The position numbers and the translations under genes were made by a program. From Straminergon stramineum (Eukaryota; Streptophyta; Bryopsida; Hypnales; Calliergonaceae): a DNA stretch of 64,000 nt. This document shows, in pieces, positions 24,365-35,365 of the stretch (the first letter of the stretch is position 1; every line of letters begins with the position of its first letter). The DNA lies in assembly GCA_963920665.1 (NCBI GenBank), contig OY987273.1, positions 6,822,501 to 6,886,500 of the forward strand. The letters are read 5' to 3'. The notes beneath the pieces are model-generated. The model was not told the origin of the DNA, searched no databases, and saw only the letters and a list, made by a program, of their open reading frames with translations.

Positions 24365-26136
24365 GTGTCCAAATTTCGAAGTTGGGCAACTGCGTGTTTT
24401 CTTCCACTGATAGAAGACTTGAAGAGTAGTAAGCCTACTATGAGCTCTGTAAATATTCCATTTGTGCAAGAAAGTCAAGAGAGCAATCATCTCTCACTTC
24501 CTTTTGAGAAGGTGAAAGCAATGGAGACGTCCATCATCTTGAATAGAGATGAGGTTGGAGATGACAAGAAATGTGAAGAGCCAATACATCCCATCATCTA
24601 TAATGTTTCCCCTACATTGGAGGATGCTTCCACACAAACGAAAGGCACTGAGTTGGAACAGCTAAAGTTGAAATTGGATGAGGCAATTCAAAAGAAAATC
24701 CTTGTTGAGTTTGAGTTGGACTGATTTCAACAAATCATGGGCATGGAGGATTGCATGTTGAAGAGAGGATTGGAGTCTCAATGGTTGGCATGGGTAGAGA
24801 AACTCCAAGACAAACCATCTATAGTATTTCAAGCAATGAAAGGGCTTATGAAATTTGCAATGAAGTCGGATGAAGAATGCAATGCTATGGAGACCTCTTA
24901 AGAGAGGTTTAAGAAAGTGTTTGATGAACATCCAAGGGATTCCATTGAAATTACATGTTGGGAAGACATAGATGCCATGTTTGAGTAGTTGAACCACACA
25001 AAGAAGGACGATCTTCCACACATCAATTGGACCTTGGAAGTAGAAGAAGGGTGGATCCCTTATAACACCCTTTCATTGCACATCAAGGGGAAAGACAAGA
25101 CAGTAGTGCATGCTTGTGATCCAGCACCAAGAATCTTGAATAGTCATTGTAGCTTTTGCCAAGGTCCTTTTGGCCCTAAAGGAGCCCTAACCATGGGCCA
25201 GTGTTGCCACACTTTTCATGTGACATACATCGTGAAAGCATCATTTGTTCGTTCGGTTTGTGCGAAGTGTTGTTCTCCTTTGAGCCCTAGGTTCTATAAA
25301 ATGCTTGGCATCTTAGAAGATATGCCCCCCGGCCATGAATAAAATTGATGGACCCTTCTAGTTGACCAAGGGCCATATCACTTCTAAAATTTCTTGCATT
25401 GGAGGTGACCTCTCATATGGGATTCAATTGAACACTAACATGGATTGTATGAGGAGTTTGGGAAGCCAGTGGATCCCTTCATGTGGATGACTTTCAATAG
25501 AGATGTGGAGTTGTGGGCTTAGGGTATTGAAGATGGCGAGGCTCGCGAAGTGTTTTGTCACAATAGGGGGGGGGGCATTGGAGTGTGCAATACAAGAAAT
25601 TTTTTTGGTTTCCCACAAATGAAGTGTAGAAAGGGCCAAATAATAGTTGGGTAGAGGTGGAGTGTGCTCAAGAGTTTAATGAGCAATATGGGGCCTACAA
25701 TCACACTTTGATTGGTAGGGCCCTTCTCTCATCAAAGTTGGAAGAAGCTGCCTAAGTTCATGCTCTTGTTCATATAGATGGGGAAACTAGTATAGGGCAT
25801 TCATTTGTAGAGGTAGCTAGGGCATTTGATAAGAAGATAGTCGGCATCATAGTTCACTCGAGGGGGTTCCTATTGGACAATTTTTGACCAAGCTTTTTAC
25901 CCATCAAAGCTAATGACAAACATGTCAATATGATGATAGATCAAGTGGATGTTGCGTTGAGAGCCTTGAAGGTAGAGGAAGTAGATTTGCCTCCCAATCA
26001 AACCTTGAAATGGAAGAGGGAGGATGAGGATGAGGATGACCACTCTCTAGAAATCAAACGACGATTTTTAGCGGTTAACATGGAGGTTAGATCTAGTGGG
26101 CTTGTTGTTCGTAGTCCTAGGCAAAATATTTGGTGA
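24365..26136 (+). pseudogene. Decayed gene for a coiled-coil plus RING-like zinc-finger protein
   Basis: One frame runs 24365-25342 with three internal stops (TGA near 24721, TAA near 24898, TAG near 24987). It encodes an acidic helical N-terminus (QLKLKLDEAIQKKILVEFEL) and then a zinc-binding module (about 25147-25310): CSFCQGPFGPKG, QCCHTFH, then CAKC and a final RFYKMLGI. The spacing C-x2-C ... C-x2-H-x2-H ... C-x2-C resembles a RING or PHD-like finger. Further coding matter continues to 26136 after frameshifts: WMTFNRDVELWA near 25480, HALVHIDGETSIGHSFVEVA near 25770, and a charged tail KWKREDEDEDDHSLEIKRR. The first codon of the open frame is GTG, and the true start is unclear (ATG at 24439 is possible). 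RING proteins usually act as ubiquitin ligases, but no such role can be assigned here. It may be a transposon accessory gene. Confidence 0.55.
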
Positions 26137-26139
26137 ATG

Positions 26140-26900
26140 AGTGCAAGACTTATGGCTAAGGAGGGGCCATCTCACGATTTAGGAGAGGGTAGCAGTAGTT
26201 AAATGTAAGAGAGGCTTTATTTTTCCTATTATATCTTATAGTATAGAAGTATATAGAATGTTGTTTGGATGTTATAAAGGTTGAGTACTAATAATTCAAT
26301 GTATTCATTATATATTTTGATTTATTTTGAAATTTCAAATATATCGATATATAAATACATATATCTTTGAATTGACTATTGGTTTTTCTTTCTTTTTAAT
26401 TCATGCTATTATGAAGTAAATGTTTTCATGAAGTATATTTTCTTCATGCTCATCTTACAATTTTTAATTGTAAGACACTTTGACTAAACCGTTATTCTCT
26501 AAAATCCCATGATTCCATCTATAAATCCATATTTTTTTTCCACATTTCCTAAACATGCTCTACCTTGCTCATCTACTTGAAATCCTTCATCCGTCCATTT
26601 TCTCTTTCCGCTCGATTGTAGGTGTGCATGTTCGCCTGTTTGGCCCATTCTCCCCATCCACAATGTCATGCTCGTCCACTCGTTTGTAGAGACCGTGTTG
26701 TCTACCCCTAGTTGACCAAAATCGAATTGTGTGCCCATTTGGAGTGGACCAACCCACTAGGAATTCAAAGTTCTTCTCCAATGGTTAGGGCCTATTTTAG
26801 AAACTCTGAGGGCATCAAGTTGTAGGCTTCAAAGACAAAGTAGTCTAGTAGATGGCTTTGAATCAACCACAAAATGCAATTTGGATGCACTATGGGCCAT
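26140..26900. other. AT-rich noncoding spacer
   Basis: No supported gene. Overlapping reverse-strand frames at 26499-26781 have no recognisable features. Confidence 0.35.
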
Positions 26901-26919
26901 TTTTTTTTATGCGGTGAAC

Positions 26920-27870
26920 ATTTGTTGTAGCCCGAAATCCAACCTTCAAAGAAGCGATGAAAAGAATGGCCGAGTGTAATGGACCCTACATCCCACCATC
27001 ATATCATGATCTACGCTATAAATTGCTTAATGAAGCAAAGACCAACATCAAGAAAAAGCTTCATAACAAGACCAAAGATTATATTAGGAAGTTTGGAGCA
27101 ACATTGCCTATTGATGGATGGAGCTCAGTTACCAAACAACCATTGATAAATGCCATGCTTGTATCTTCTACAGGTGAGCAATTTCTTGGATGGGTAGATA
27201 CAAGTAGGGTCGAAAAGAATGAAGACTTTTTGGCCTCTATCATGGAAAATTTAATGAACAAGTGGGCCCTATGAATGTCATGCAAGTGATTGCAGACAAC
27301 ACTCTTGTGAACTCCGTAGCATGGAATATGGTGTCAAGTAAATATTTGCACATTTTCTTTCAAGGTTGTGTGGTGCACACCCTGAATTTGTTGCTCAAAG
27401 ATTGGAGGAAGCAAGAATGGATTAAGGAACAAGTTTAGAAAGTTGATACCATTGTGAAGTTTTTCAAGTTGTGGCATATGCCTCTAGCCTTATTTCAAAA
27501 GCACAAAATGAAGTATAGCTTGTTGATGCTAATGGAAACAAGATTTGCCTCAAATTTCATCATGATGAATCGTTTGTTGGAGGTTAAAGTTGTGTTGGAA
27601 CAAAGTGTGGTGGATCGACAATAGATGTAGTACGTGTTGAAATTATGGGACACCAAGAAAAAAAAATCTCATATAGAGTCTCAAGAGGTGAAGAAGACAA
27701 TTTTCAGTGAGCATTTTTGGGCCTAAGCCACCAATTTCCGAGAATTGATGGCTCCCGTGGTGTTTGGTCTCTATGATTTGGATGCCAAGATGCCATATAT
27801 GGGTAATTTCTGTCAACAATGGTGTCGGCAAAAAGCACCTCAAGGAAGATTTCTAAGAACCACCACGTAG
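26920..27870 (+). pseudogene. Decayed hAT transposase fragment (DUF659 region), second copy
   Basis: A partial hAT transposase different from the one at 984-3118. Readable parts: YIPPSYHDLRYKLLNEAK and FGATLPIDGWSSVTKQPLIN (26957-27150), FLGWVDTSR, then after a frameshift near 27255 GPMNVMQVIADNTLVNS, CVVHTLNLLLKDW (about 27365-27405), ALFQKHKMKY, TRFASNFIMMNRLLE, and a segment that fades after 27870. Stops occur near 27436, 27622 and 27724. The BED finger and the C-terminal dimerisation segment were not found. This copy is truncated at both ends or too decayed to read there. Confidence 0.8.
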
Positions 27871-27874
27871 CGCT

Positions 27875-28550
27875 CCTCCACATGCACTATTCAAAACTGG
27901 TAGTACAACATTGGATGGTTGAAGGAAATCACAACTTGGGAAAGGACATTTATCTCCTTCAAAAGAGATGAGTTTGAACATCATATTCATTAAAATGGGA
28001 GAGATGGGCCCTCTCAAAATAGCATTAGTCATTTGAAGGCACAATGAGCGAATTCAATGGGCTATGAGTTAGTTTGATAATCACTCAATAAATTTGTTCA
28101 AAGTTTCAATTTCCATTGAAATGAGAGTCATACAATCAAGAAATATCTTGAAACAAACATTATATTGTTGTAGGTCCAAAAATTCATTTTTTACACAAAC
28201 AAGTATACATAAAATATTATAGTAAATATATTAATACGGAATACATATTGCACTTGACAGATGAATATTGTAGATGTAGAACCGAAACATGTACTATCCT
28301 CCAAAACTCTATAACTCTCAGTTCTACATATGCTACTAAATATTTGAACATTCATAAATCTAAATTTTCAACCCCACATTCATGAGAAGACAACATATTA
28401 TTCTTCACAATTATGTGAAAGTATAATAGACATACATAAAAAACAAATTGCTCTCTATCATGTATAGGTAACAAAATATTAGATTGAATCCCTCCAATTG
28501 TCGATGCACTTAAGACAAAGTATATGAAGCCAAACTTTGGTTGATGATTT
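27875..28550. other. AT-rich spacer without recognised features
   Basis: Nothing coding is supported. It separates the plus-strand hAT fragment from the minus-strand DUF7869-type gene, so both elements' unseen ends may fall here. Confidence 0.35.
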
Positions 28551-28554
28551 CAAT

Positions 28555-31023
28555 TTAAGTAGCTGGGATCTTGATCATGCATTGCACAGTATCTTTTAAG
28601 ATCTGAGACTTCCACACTATCATCAGAGCATTTGTCTCCTCCCAAAGTGGTAGCTCGGTTTCATCCACCTTCCAACATAGACCTCTTTCGTTATCCCACC
28701 TAGTGTAGTAGTTTTGAACATCTTGATTTCTTAAAGTTGGATGGAAATATCGAATGAGTACACAATTTGGTTTCTCGGGATTAGAATTTGGATTTGACAA
28801 CACCCTTGCTATCCAAACTGGCCACGTGTCACCATCTGTAGGTTAAATTGATATAAAGTAACCTTCAAAGAGATCTCAACCCACCTTGAAGGATGGTTGC
28901 AGGTGACCCCGCAAAGGCTCGACATAGGCGTCATCCTCCCCAAACTCTTTACGATCCTCACCAAAGGTCATATTTGTTATATTGAGACTTTTCATAGATT
29001 TTGAGACAGAATACTAGTTATTGGAAAATTCATTTAAAAAATTAGGAATTGAAACCAAAAATAAATAATGCTCAAATAGTGATCCTATAATGAAATTCTA
29101 AAAGTTGTTGTTACTTATTTATAAAAAAATACTAGTAAAGAGATAAAATGATTTATCCTCGAGTGGAGGATAAAATTGAGACTGTGAAAGGTCTCATTAT
29201 AACAAATATGGCTTTACCGTCTTCTCCTACTTCATCCACTCGAGCTACTTGAATACAAGTAGTTGGCCAAAAACCATCCTTCAACACCGCAGAAGGAGGT
29301 ATTGGTCCCAGCAATGGCTCCTTTACATCATGCCAATAGTGAACCAAATGCTCATAGCACCTTTAGTATTCCCCATTGATGTCTACATTACACAAATTCT
29401 CCTAGTACTTCACAAATCCAGCTAGACATTTTAGAATGTCTTCCATGCCTCTCATTGGATGTTGTGGAATGGATAGTGGTTCTCCATGGGGCTACAAACT
29501 TCACCCCTCTTAATCTTCTTCCAATAACTTGATGCCTCTACCATCCTCCCCTAATTAATCCACATCGGTGCACAACAATTTGTACTTCATAACAAGACCC
29601 CCCGTTGAATCCTAATAGAACTTTACTTATTGTGGCTTCATATGTCCAACAAGAATCTCATCCCCATCCACAAATGCACCTGCAATAAACCCCTTAAAGT
29701 CAAGCACTCCTTCTACAAGGTGAGGGATAGTGGGAATGGATTCCACATCCATGAAAGACTTCATGAGCACAAGAACCATAGGGAAGTTCTCCTTTGTCAA
29801 TAGCATGCTCAATCTTCCAAACAATGCATCAATGTTGTTATGTGTATGACCCACAATCATGAAGTTCACATACACTTCATAGAAGATCTTGTTTGCAACA
29901 AGTAGAGACCAAAGACAAAAAACAAATCTGTTTTGATTGTCCTTGGTGGCATTGTACATTTGTACATTGAGAATAGGTGGCAATGGTGTTGTTGGAATTA
30001 AGGTGTTCGGAGGTGGAGGTAGTGATGCTTCACACATCTTTGCACCCTTTAGCACTGTTCAAAACAAATTTGTCGAGCCTGATCACACAAACAATTGCCA
30101 AAAAAAGGACTTTGGTGGCTCTTCTAGATCTCACAACAACTTAGCCATGGAACCAATAGTATAGTTCAAATCACAAGGAAACAAGTCCAAGCCATAATGT
30201 GCATAGTGCACATCTATGTGACCATGTGCAATCATGCCAATGACGGACACATGCAACTTCACAAGTCCGTCAAGCTCTTTACTTTTGTGGGAGAAGATCG
30301 GAGAAGCAGTTTTAGCATGGTCCATCTTGTCGTGCATGATTGTAAGACACTCATGCGGGAAATTATGTGATCGATAATGGTTCGCATAGTACAACTCTCG
30401 GTGAGCACAAACAAAAGCAAGATATTTGTCCAACCTCCGCGACCACTTCAGAGCAGTGTGAGACCTAGGAAAAGCACTCTTCCAAAGTTCTTGTAATTGA
30501 TCAAAAATAGAGCACTAGGCAAAACTATCTCTTGGCTTCTTCACATCGTACTCAAAAAACTTGGTTGATCTAATCTTGTTCAAGCTCGAAGTTGAGACCT
30601 CCTTCAATCCGAAAGCAACATTGGCTTGGTTGATACGTTTCATTTGATCGTCCATTGAAATGTAGGTGGAAGAATCATGGACATGACCTTGTCCCCTCAT
30701 TTTAGGGTCTGAGTACGATGTGGCATGTGATTTGCCTCCTTGTCTAGGATGCACTTCAATGTAGCAGTAGTTTGTTGAGTGTGTTTTTGTAGCTTCACTA
30801 ATCCTAAATTACCATGGTCCATAGCTTCTCCTCCATCTTTCATGTATGTTTGGTAGCGATAGATTGTAGCCTTTGGGACCCCATAAATATGCATCCATGT
30901 TCTCATGCACACATTAATCTCTTCAACCGTGATCATCTTTTGCCCATGTGAGTCACAATGAATCTCTCTATGCACATCAATCTTCATGAATGCTTTATGC
31001 TTGAACATCAATTTAAGGTACAT
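28555..31023 (-). pseudogene. Decayed DUF7869-type transposon protein gene, copy A
   Basis: Read 31023 to 28555. The N-terminal part (MYLKLMFKHKAFMKIDV, 31023-30697) is followed, one frame over, by a continuous frame 30754-29627 with few stops. Key motifs: HECLTIMHDKMDHAKTASP, GMIAHGHIDVHYAHYG, FPCDLNYTIGSMAKLL, and the signature VGHTHNNIDALFGRLS with NQNRFVFCLWSLLVANKIF before it. Further pieces continue the gene: 29347-29153 (VHYWHDVKEPLLGPIPPS) and a Trp-rich C-terminal domain 28985-28555 (PVWIARVLSNPN; IRYFHP; WDNERGLCWKVDE). The HTHxDID and DKMD motifs are typical of the DUF7869 family, which is widespread in eukaryotic mobile elements and probably RNase-H-like. Biochemistry is not established. 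The upstream side now carries a MITE. Confidence 0.7.
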
Positions 31024-31161
31024 CCGTTTGCAGAAGGTGTGAATCTTCTCCCTAAGAAATGGCTATACGAAATTTTGGCTAGAGCAGATTTTGCTAGACA
31101 TCGCATTGATGGAGTCTTAAGTGAGGAAATCCTTAGATTTTAGAGAGGTTTCGCTAGGTGG

Positions 31162-31493
31162 CACTAAAACAAAACATGGTAAAAAAAAACCGCACTCAAA
31201 AGTGGGTGCGATTTTTTTACCACGTTTTTGTGCAGGCCCACTACAAGTGCAGCCAATGTTTTTTGCAATTTCCCACTGCAATTTTGGGAATTTTGGGGCA
31301 TGTGATATACCATTGCAAAGGTGTTGAAAAGACCTTTCCAATGGTATATCACAAGCCCCAAAATTCCAAAAATTGCAGTGGGAAATTGCAAAAGAAGCTA
31401 ATAGCCCACTATGGGCACATGCCCAAAAATGTGGCAAAAAGAACTATAGTCGATTTTGACTATGGGTTTTTTTTACCATGTTTTGTTGTAGTG
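31162..31493. mobile_element. CACTA-type foldback MITE 1 (332 bp)
   Basis: The ends are CACTAAAACAAAACATGG and CCATGTTTTGTTGTAGTG, inverted repeats starting with CACTA. They are flanked by a 3-bp target duplication TGG (31159-31161 and 31494-31496), as for CACTA transposons. The whole interior is close to palindromic: GCAATTTCCCACTGCAATTT near 31264 pairs with AAATTGCAGTGGGAAATTGC near 31371. Transcripts would form a long hairpin. It has no coding capacity, and the open frames on both strands are reflections of the palindrome. Confidence 0.88.
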
Positions 31494-31923
31494 TGGATTT
31501 CTGATGGTACTTGTATATAGCCTGTCGCGAGGCATAAACTTGGAATCCACTAGGTTAGTATAAAATAGGTCTATAATAGTATAGAATTTTTTCAAAATTT
31601 CCAATAGGCAAACAAAATTAGAACCCTCTTAGCTTAAACATTGCATTAAGGCTAAGAGGATGATCCAAGTGTTTCGTAAAAGGATCCAGGACGGAACCAA
31701 ATTTCAGAAACCCGGATAGCGACGGCCTACGGCCTAGAGTTCTAGTCTAGGAATCTAGGGAGCCGTTACGGGTAAACGGTACACTTCAAGAATGGTCGAT
31801 AGGATGACAGGTACTTAATCCCACCACTCCCATTTCTCCTCCCTCTTTCTTCTACAATGGTTTTGCGCTCATATAGTTGAGTGAAAGACTAGTGAATTAG
31901 TGATTGTTTCAGCAATTCACCTA

Positions 31924-32255
31924 CACTATAACAAAACATGGTAAAAACAAACAGTAGTCAAAATCAACTATGGTTCTTTTTGCCATGTTTTTGTGCATGT
32001 GCTCATAGTGGGCTGTTAGCTTCTTTTTCATTTTCCCATTGGAATTTTTGGAATTTTGAGCCTTGCAGTATACCATTAGAAAGGTATTTTCAATACCTTT
32101 CCAATGGTATATTACATGCCCCCAAATTCCCAAAATTTCAGTGGGAAAATGCACAAAACATTGGTTGCGCACATAGTAGGCCTACACAAAAATGTGGCAA
32201 AAAGAACCGTAGTTGATTTTGACTATGGTTTTTTTTAACATGTTTTGTTATAGTG
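31924..32255. mobile_element. CACTA-type foldback MITE 2 (332 bp), nested in LTR-like unit 2
   Basis: The ends are CACTATAACAAAACATGG and the decayed AACATGTTTTGTTATAGTG. They are flanked by the 3-bp duplication CTA (31921-31923 and 32256-32258). It has the same length and family as MITE 1 but has diverged internally. It lies in the leader between the unit's putative promoter and the ATG of the ORF at 32272, so it inserted after the unit did. Almost fully palindromic (GAAAGGTATTTTCAATACCT is at the centre). Confidence 0.9.
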
Positions 32256-32271
32256 CTAGTTCCAGTTCTCA

Positions 32272-34266
32272 ATGGCAAAGGGAGATATTTGAAAACCCTT
32301 AGTTACTGCACAAATGGTTTGTTTGACCATTTCGGAAAGGCTGAGAGACTGGTCACAGTTAGAAGACGACCTAAGCACAATAGGGTGTATTGGTCTGTTT
32401 CTTAGGTCGTGGATTATAAAGAATGATCGGATGATTCAGGAGCTCGTCATAGGAGCTTCAAATCAATATGAGTTGATAGTGAGAGGGCGACCTAAAACCT
32501 AGACAGATGAGGTTTGGGCAAAGGTATACAGATTCCCTAGGAAGGGATTTGGATTAGCCTTCCGAACAGATAAGTTTGCGGTAGAGAAGCTCAGGAATGC
32601 AGCCCATTCTAAGGAAGGGTATGCCATTAGTAATTGTCTAGATGGGAGGCAAAAGCAGGTCTTAGAGTTTCTTACTCCGATCTTGTATCCAAAAAAGCCG
32701 ACCCGAGTTATGGTTATGGTAGCCAACACCATTTTTGGTGTAATGGAGGGTAGACTAGTCAACCGGGGGAAAGTCATTGGAGCAATAGTCTCCAAGCTTG
32801 CCACCAATGTAGAGAAGGCAAAGACCATCCCAATTGGTCCTTACCTGTTCCACCTCTACCACTATGTAGAACTTTTGAGTGATGTAGAAATAGTAGAGTA
32901 CAACACCGGATCCACAATCCTGCATTACGGCCTCACGAATGAGGTAGAGGCAGAGGCAGAGGAGCCGACATTTGAAGAAGAAGAAGAGCCAGAAAAGAAG
33001 GAGTAGCTCATAGATCGGAGACGAAGGAAATCTACCGATCCAACATCACACGGGAAACTCCCTATTCCGGAGAAGGTTCCGGAAAAGCCAAAGGAAGACA
33101 TTTCCGGATTCTTCAAAACTGGATTCGATTGGGTGTTGCAAGCATAGGAGTACCACAAGACCTTGGCAGACCTTCTCAAAAGGATCAGCAAGGAGTTGAA
33201 GGTCAAGCTAGACGATATACTCAACGCCATGTAGAAACTTCCGAATCTGTAAGAGCTAGAACGAAAGGAGAAGTAGATTGAGAATCTTGAGAAGGAGAAG
33301 ACTGACCTTCAAGCTAGGTTGGATTGGACGGAAGGAGAGTTAGCCACAACGAAGCAGAGGGAGAAGGAAGCTTTGTAGCTTATGAAGAACCTATCCGGTT
33401 TGGTGGATAGACCCGCGGAGCTTGTCGTCAAGGCCTCTCTCATCCAAAACCGACTAATAGAGGAAAGACATTTCACTGGATCCAAAGTAGTCTAGATCCT
33501 GGTCGACTTCTCATCGAGGATGGATTCCATATTGAAGGAGATGCGCCAACTGTTGGGGCGAATTGACTCGAACCATGTCATGGATTTTTCCCACTTTTCG
33601 GAAATCTACTTTGATACCGAAACTCTAGTGAAGTTAACGGCATCTCTGCCACTTCTGTCAAGACCGAAAGTTCCTAGGGAGACTCTTCGGCATTCAACAG
33701 AGCCCTTCTCAACTCAACTAGAGAAGATTGTCCAAGGGAGCGTGAAGACAGTTCGGGAGCCAATCAAGCAGGTAGACGCAGCACGAGAGTTGGTGCCATC
33801 GAAATTTACCATATCACCACCAATTCTGACAATTCGTCTTCCTGAGAAGGAAACCCTTTAGACACCCAGGCTACTTATCCGGAGTGACCTAGTAGATTGG
33901 ATTGGAGGACTAATGAATCTGGCTAGGACTCATCTGGAAAGCTTTAAGCACATGCAACAACCTCAACCAAGGCAAGAGAGGACCACCATTGTGTTGGATG
34001 AGACCTCTCCAGGAGAAAAAGACAAGAGAGTGGTCACTCAGATTGAGAAATCTAAAGAAGAGGAGTACCAAACTAGATCAGAGGAGGAAGAAGAGGAGGA
34101 CATGGAAGAGGAAGACTTGCCCCCCAAAATACAGAAGATCCAGACTTGGGCAACGTTGAGGACGACTCCGGTGAAGGCTACTCCAAAAGCAACTCCAAGA
34201 ACATCCATCCAGACACTAGCAAGTGAAGGCAAGAGCAGTCTAAAGAAGGCGCAAAAGACGAAGTAG
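32272..34266 (+). pseudogene. LTR-borne acidic coiled-coil protein, copy 2 (decayed)
   Basis: 665 codons from ATGGCAAAGGG to the TAG at 34264-34266. The frame is broken by about ten stops, the majority TAG. Conserved parts in order: LEDDLSTIGCIGLFL; RTDKFAVEKLRNAAHSKEGY; PTRVMVMVANTIFGVMEGR; PIGPYLFHLYHYVELLSDVE (to about 32890); an acidic segment; a long coiled coil (about 33250-33400, with LEKEKTDLQARLDWTEGELA); a Ser/Thr/Pro region; a second acidic block with EEEEEDMEEEDLPPK; and a Lys/Thr/Ser-rich tail. No Gag zinc knuckle or enzyme motif is present. The reading is supported by colinear similarity to the copy at 44040-46033. Confidence 0.65.
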
Positions 34267-35365
34267 TTAGAATTGCAATTAGTTAGGATTTGAATTTTGA
34301 ATTTGATTTGAGTTTCCAAGCGTGGGCCCAAGTTCCAGATTTTTAGGATTTGACTTTCCGGGTTTCTTGGGAGGTCTGTGATTGGTCACTTGGATTTCCG
34401 AGTGGCTTTTTGCCTTTGGGTTTTTGAGTTTTTAAGGGAGGGCAGGCTTATTGTCCTCTCATTCCATCCTAGTGCATATAGTTGTTATCTTGTCATCCTT
34501 TCTTTAATCTGAGCCACCAAGTGGACATTCATGAATTGATCTGTTGTATATCTAGCTTTCCTGTGTTTGTTTGTGAGAGCGTTGAAGTGTAAGAGAGAGG
34601 AGGAGGAAAGGAGGAATCTGGATCTGAGGTGACTAGATTTGATTTGGGAGGGAATGTTTGTGACATAGTTTAGGCTTGTGAATACGGTCTTGTGTGTGAT
34701 GCCTTTAAAACACTGGAATAGAAATTCGGCAAGGAGTGGTGTGAATGTGAGTTTGGCATACCAAGAAGGATTTTGTACGAAGGTAAGCAACCGCGAGCGG
34801 AAAAATCCCCATCCTACTCTCTAGAAGGTTTGCCAAACTCTAGGATCAGTCTAATGAATGACTAACAATCCTCCATCGGTTTCGGTTTTTGTTGATCTGT
34901 CGTTGTAGTGGAGAAGATTAGTAATGGCTCTAAGTGACCTGCCTTCCGGATTAGCCATCCAAGAAGTTGTGAGAGTGGTTCTTGGTCTGCTTTAGTGCAA
35001 CATTTGGTTTAAGTGTGTTTTGTGTAGTTTAGAAAGAAAAGAGAGTGTGAGGAATACGAGTGTTGAGTCCCTACCCCTCTACAAGATCAAAGGTGGACCC
35101 TTTCAGGGTAAAACAGAGGCACCAAATACCAATGTGTGTGTGAGAAGAGACAGATCCAAAATTCGAAAAGGAGCAGATCTAGATTGGATTCCGGAAAGGT
35201 AGTAATCCAAAAAAGAGAGAAAAGAAGTAAAGAGAGAGCTTAAGTTGGTAATATGGATAATCTCGGCTTGCAACAACAGTCTAGAATCCCCTAGGACAAC
35301 ATTTCGAGTCATTTTACGATGTTTTGGTGTTGTAATGGTACTTACGCTCCATTGCACGTATGACA

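Larger units (their letters stand above)
31523..35365 (+). mobile_element. LTR-like unit 2 (3843 bp including a nested MITE)
   Basis: It starts TGTCGCGAGGCATAAACTTGG and ends CACGTATGACA. Flanks are TAGCC (31518-31522) and TAGTT (35366-35370), which match at three of five positions and differ only by C-to-T changes, so a decayed 5-bp duplication is plausible. Removing the nested MITE and its duplication (335 bp) leaves about 3508 bp, close to units 4 (3478) and 5 (3467). It has a leader, the conserved ORF, and a 1.1 kb 3' region ending with a weak hairpin (35314-35335). No terminal direct repeats and no pol genes are seen. Colinear with unit 4 along its whole length. Confidence 0.7.

Noticed and set aside
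31117..31520. Open reading frames on both strands around 31117-31520 and 31921-32216
   Set aside because: They lie within palindromic MITEs and are mirror translations of the same inverted repeat.
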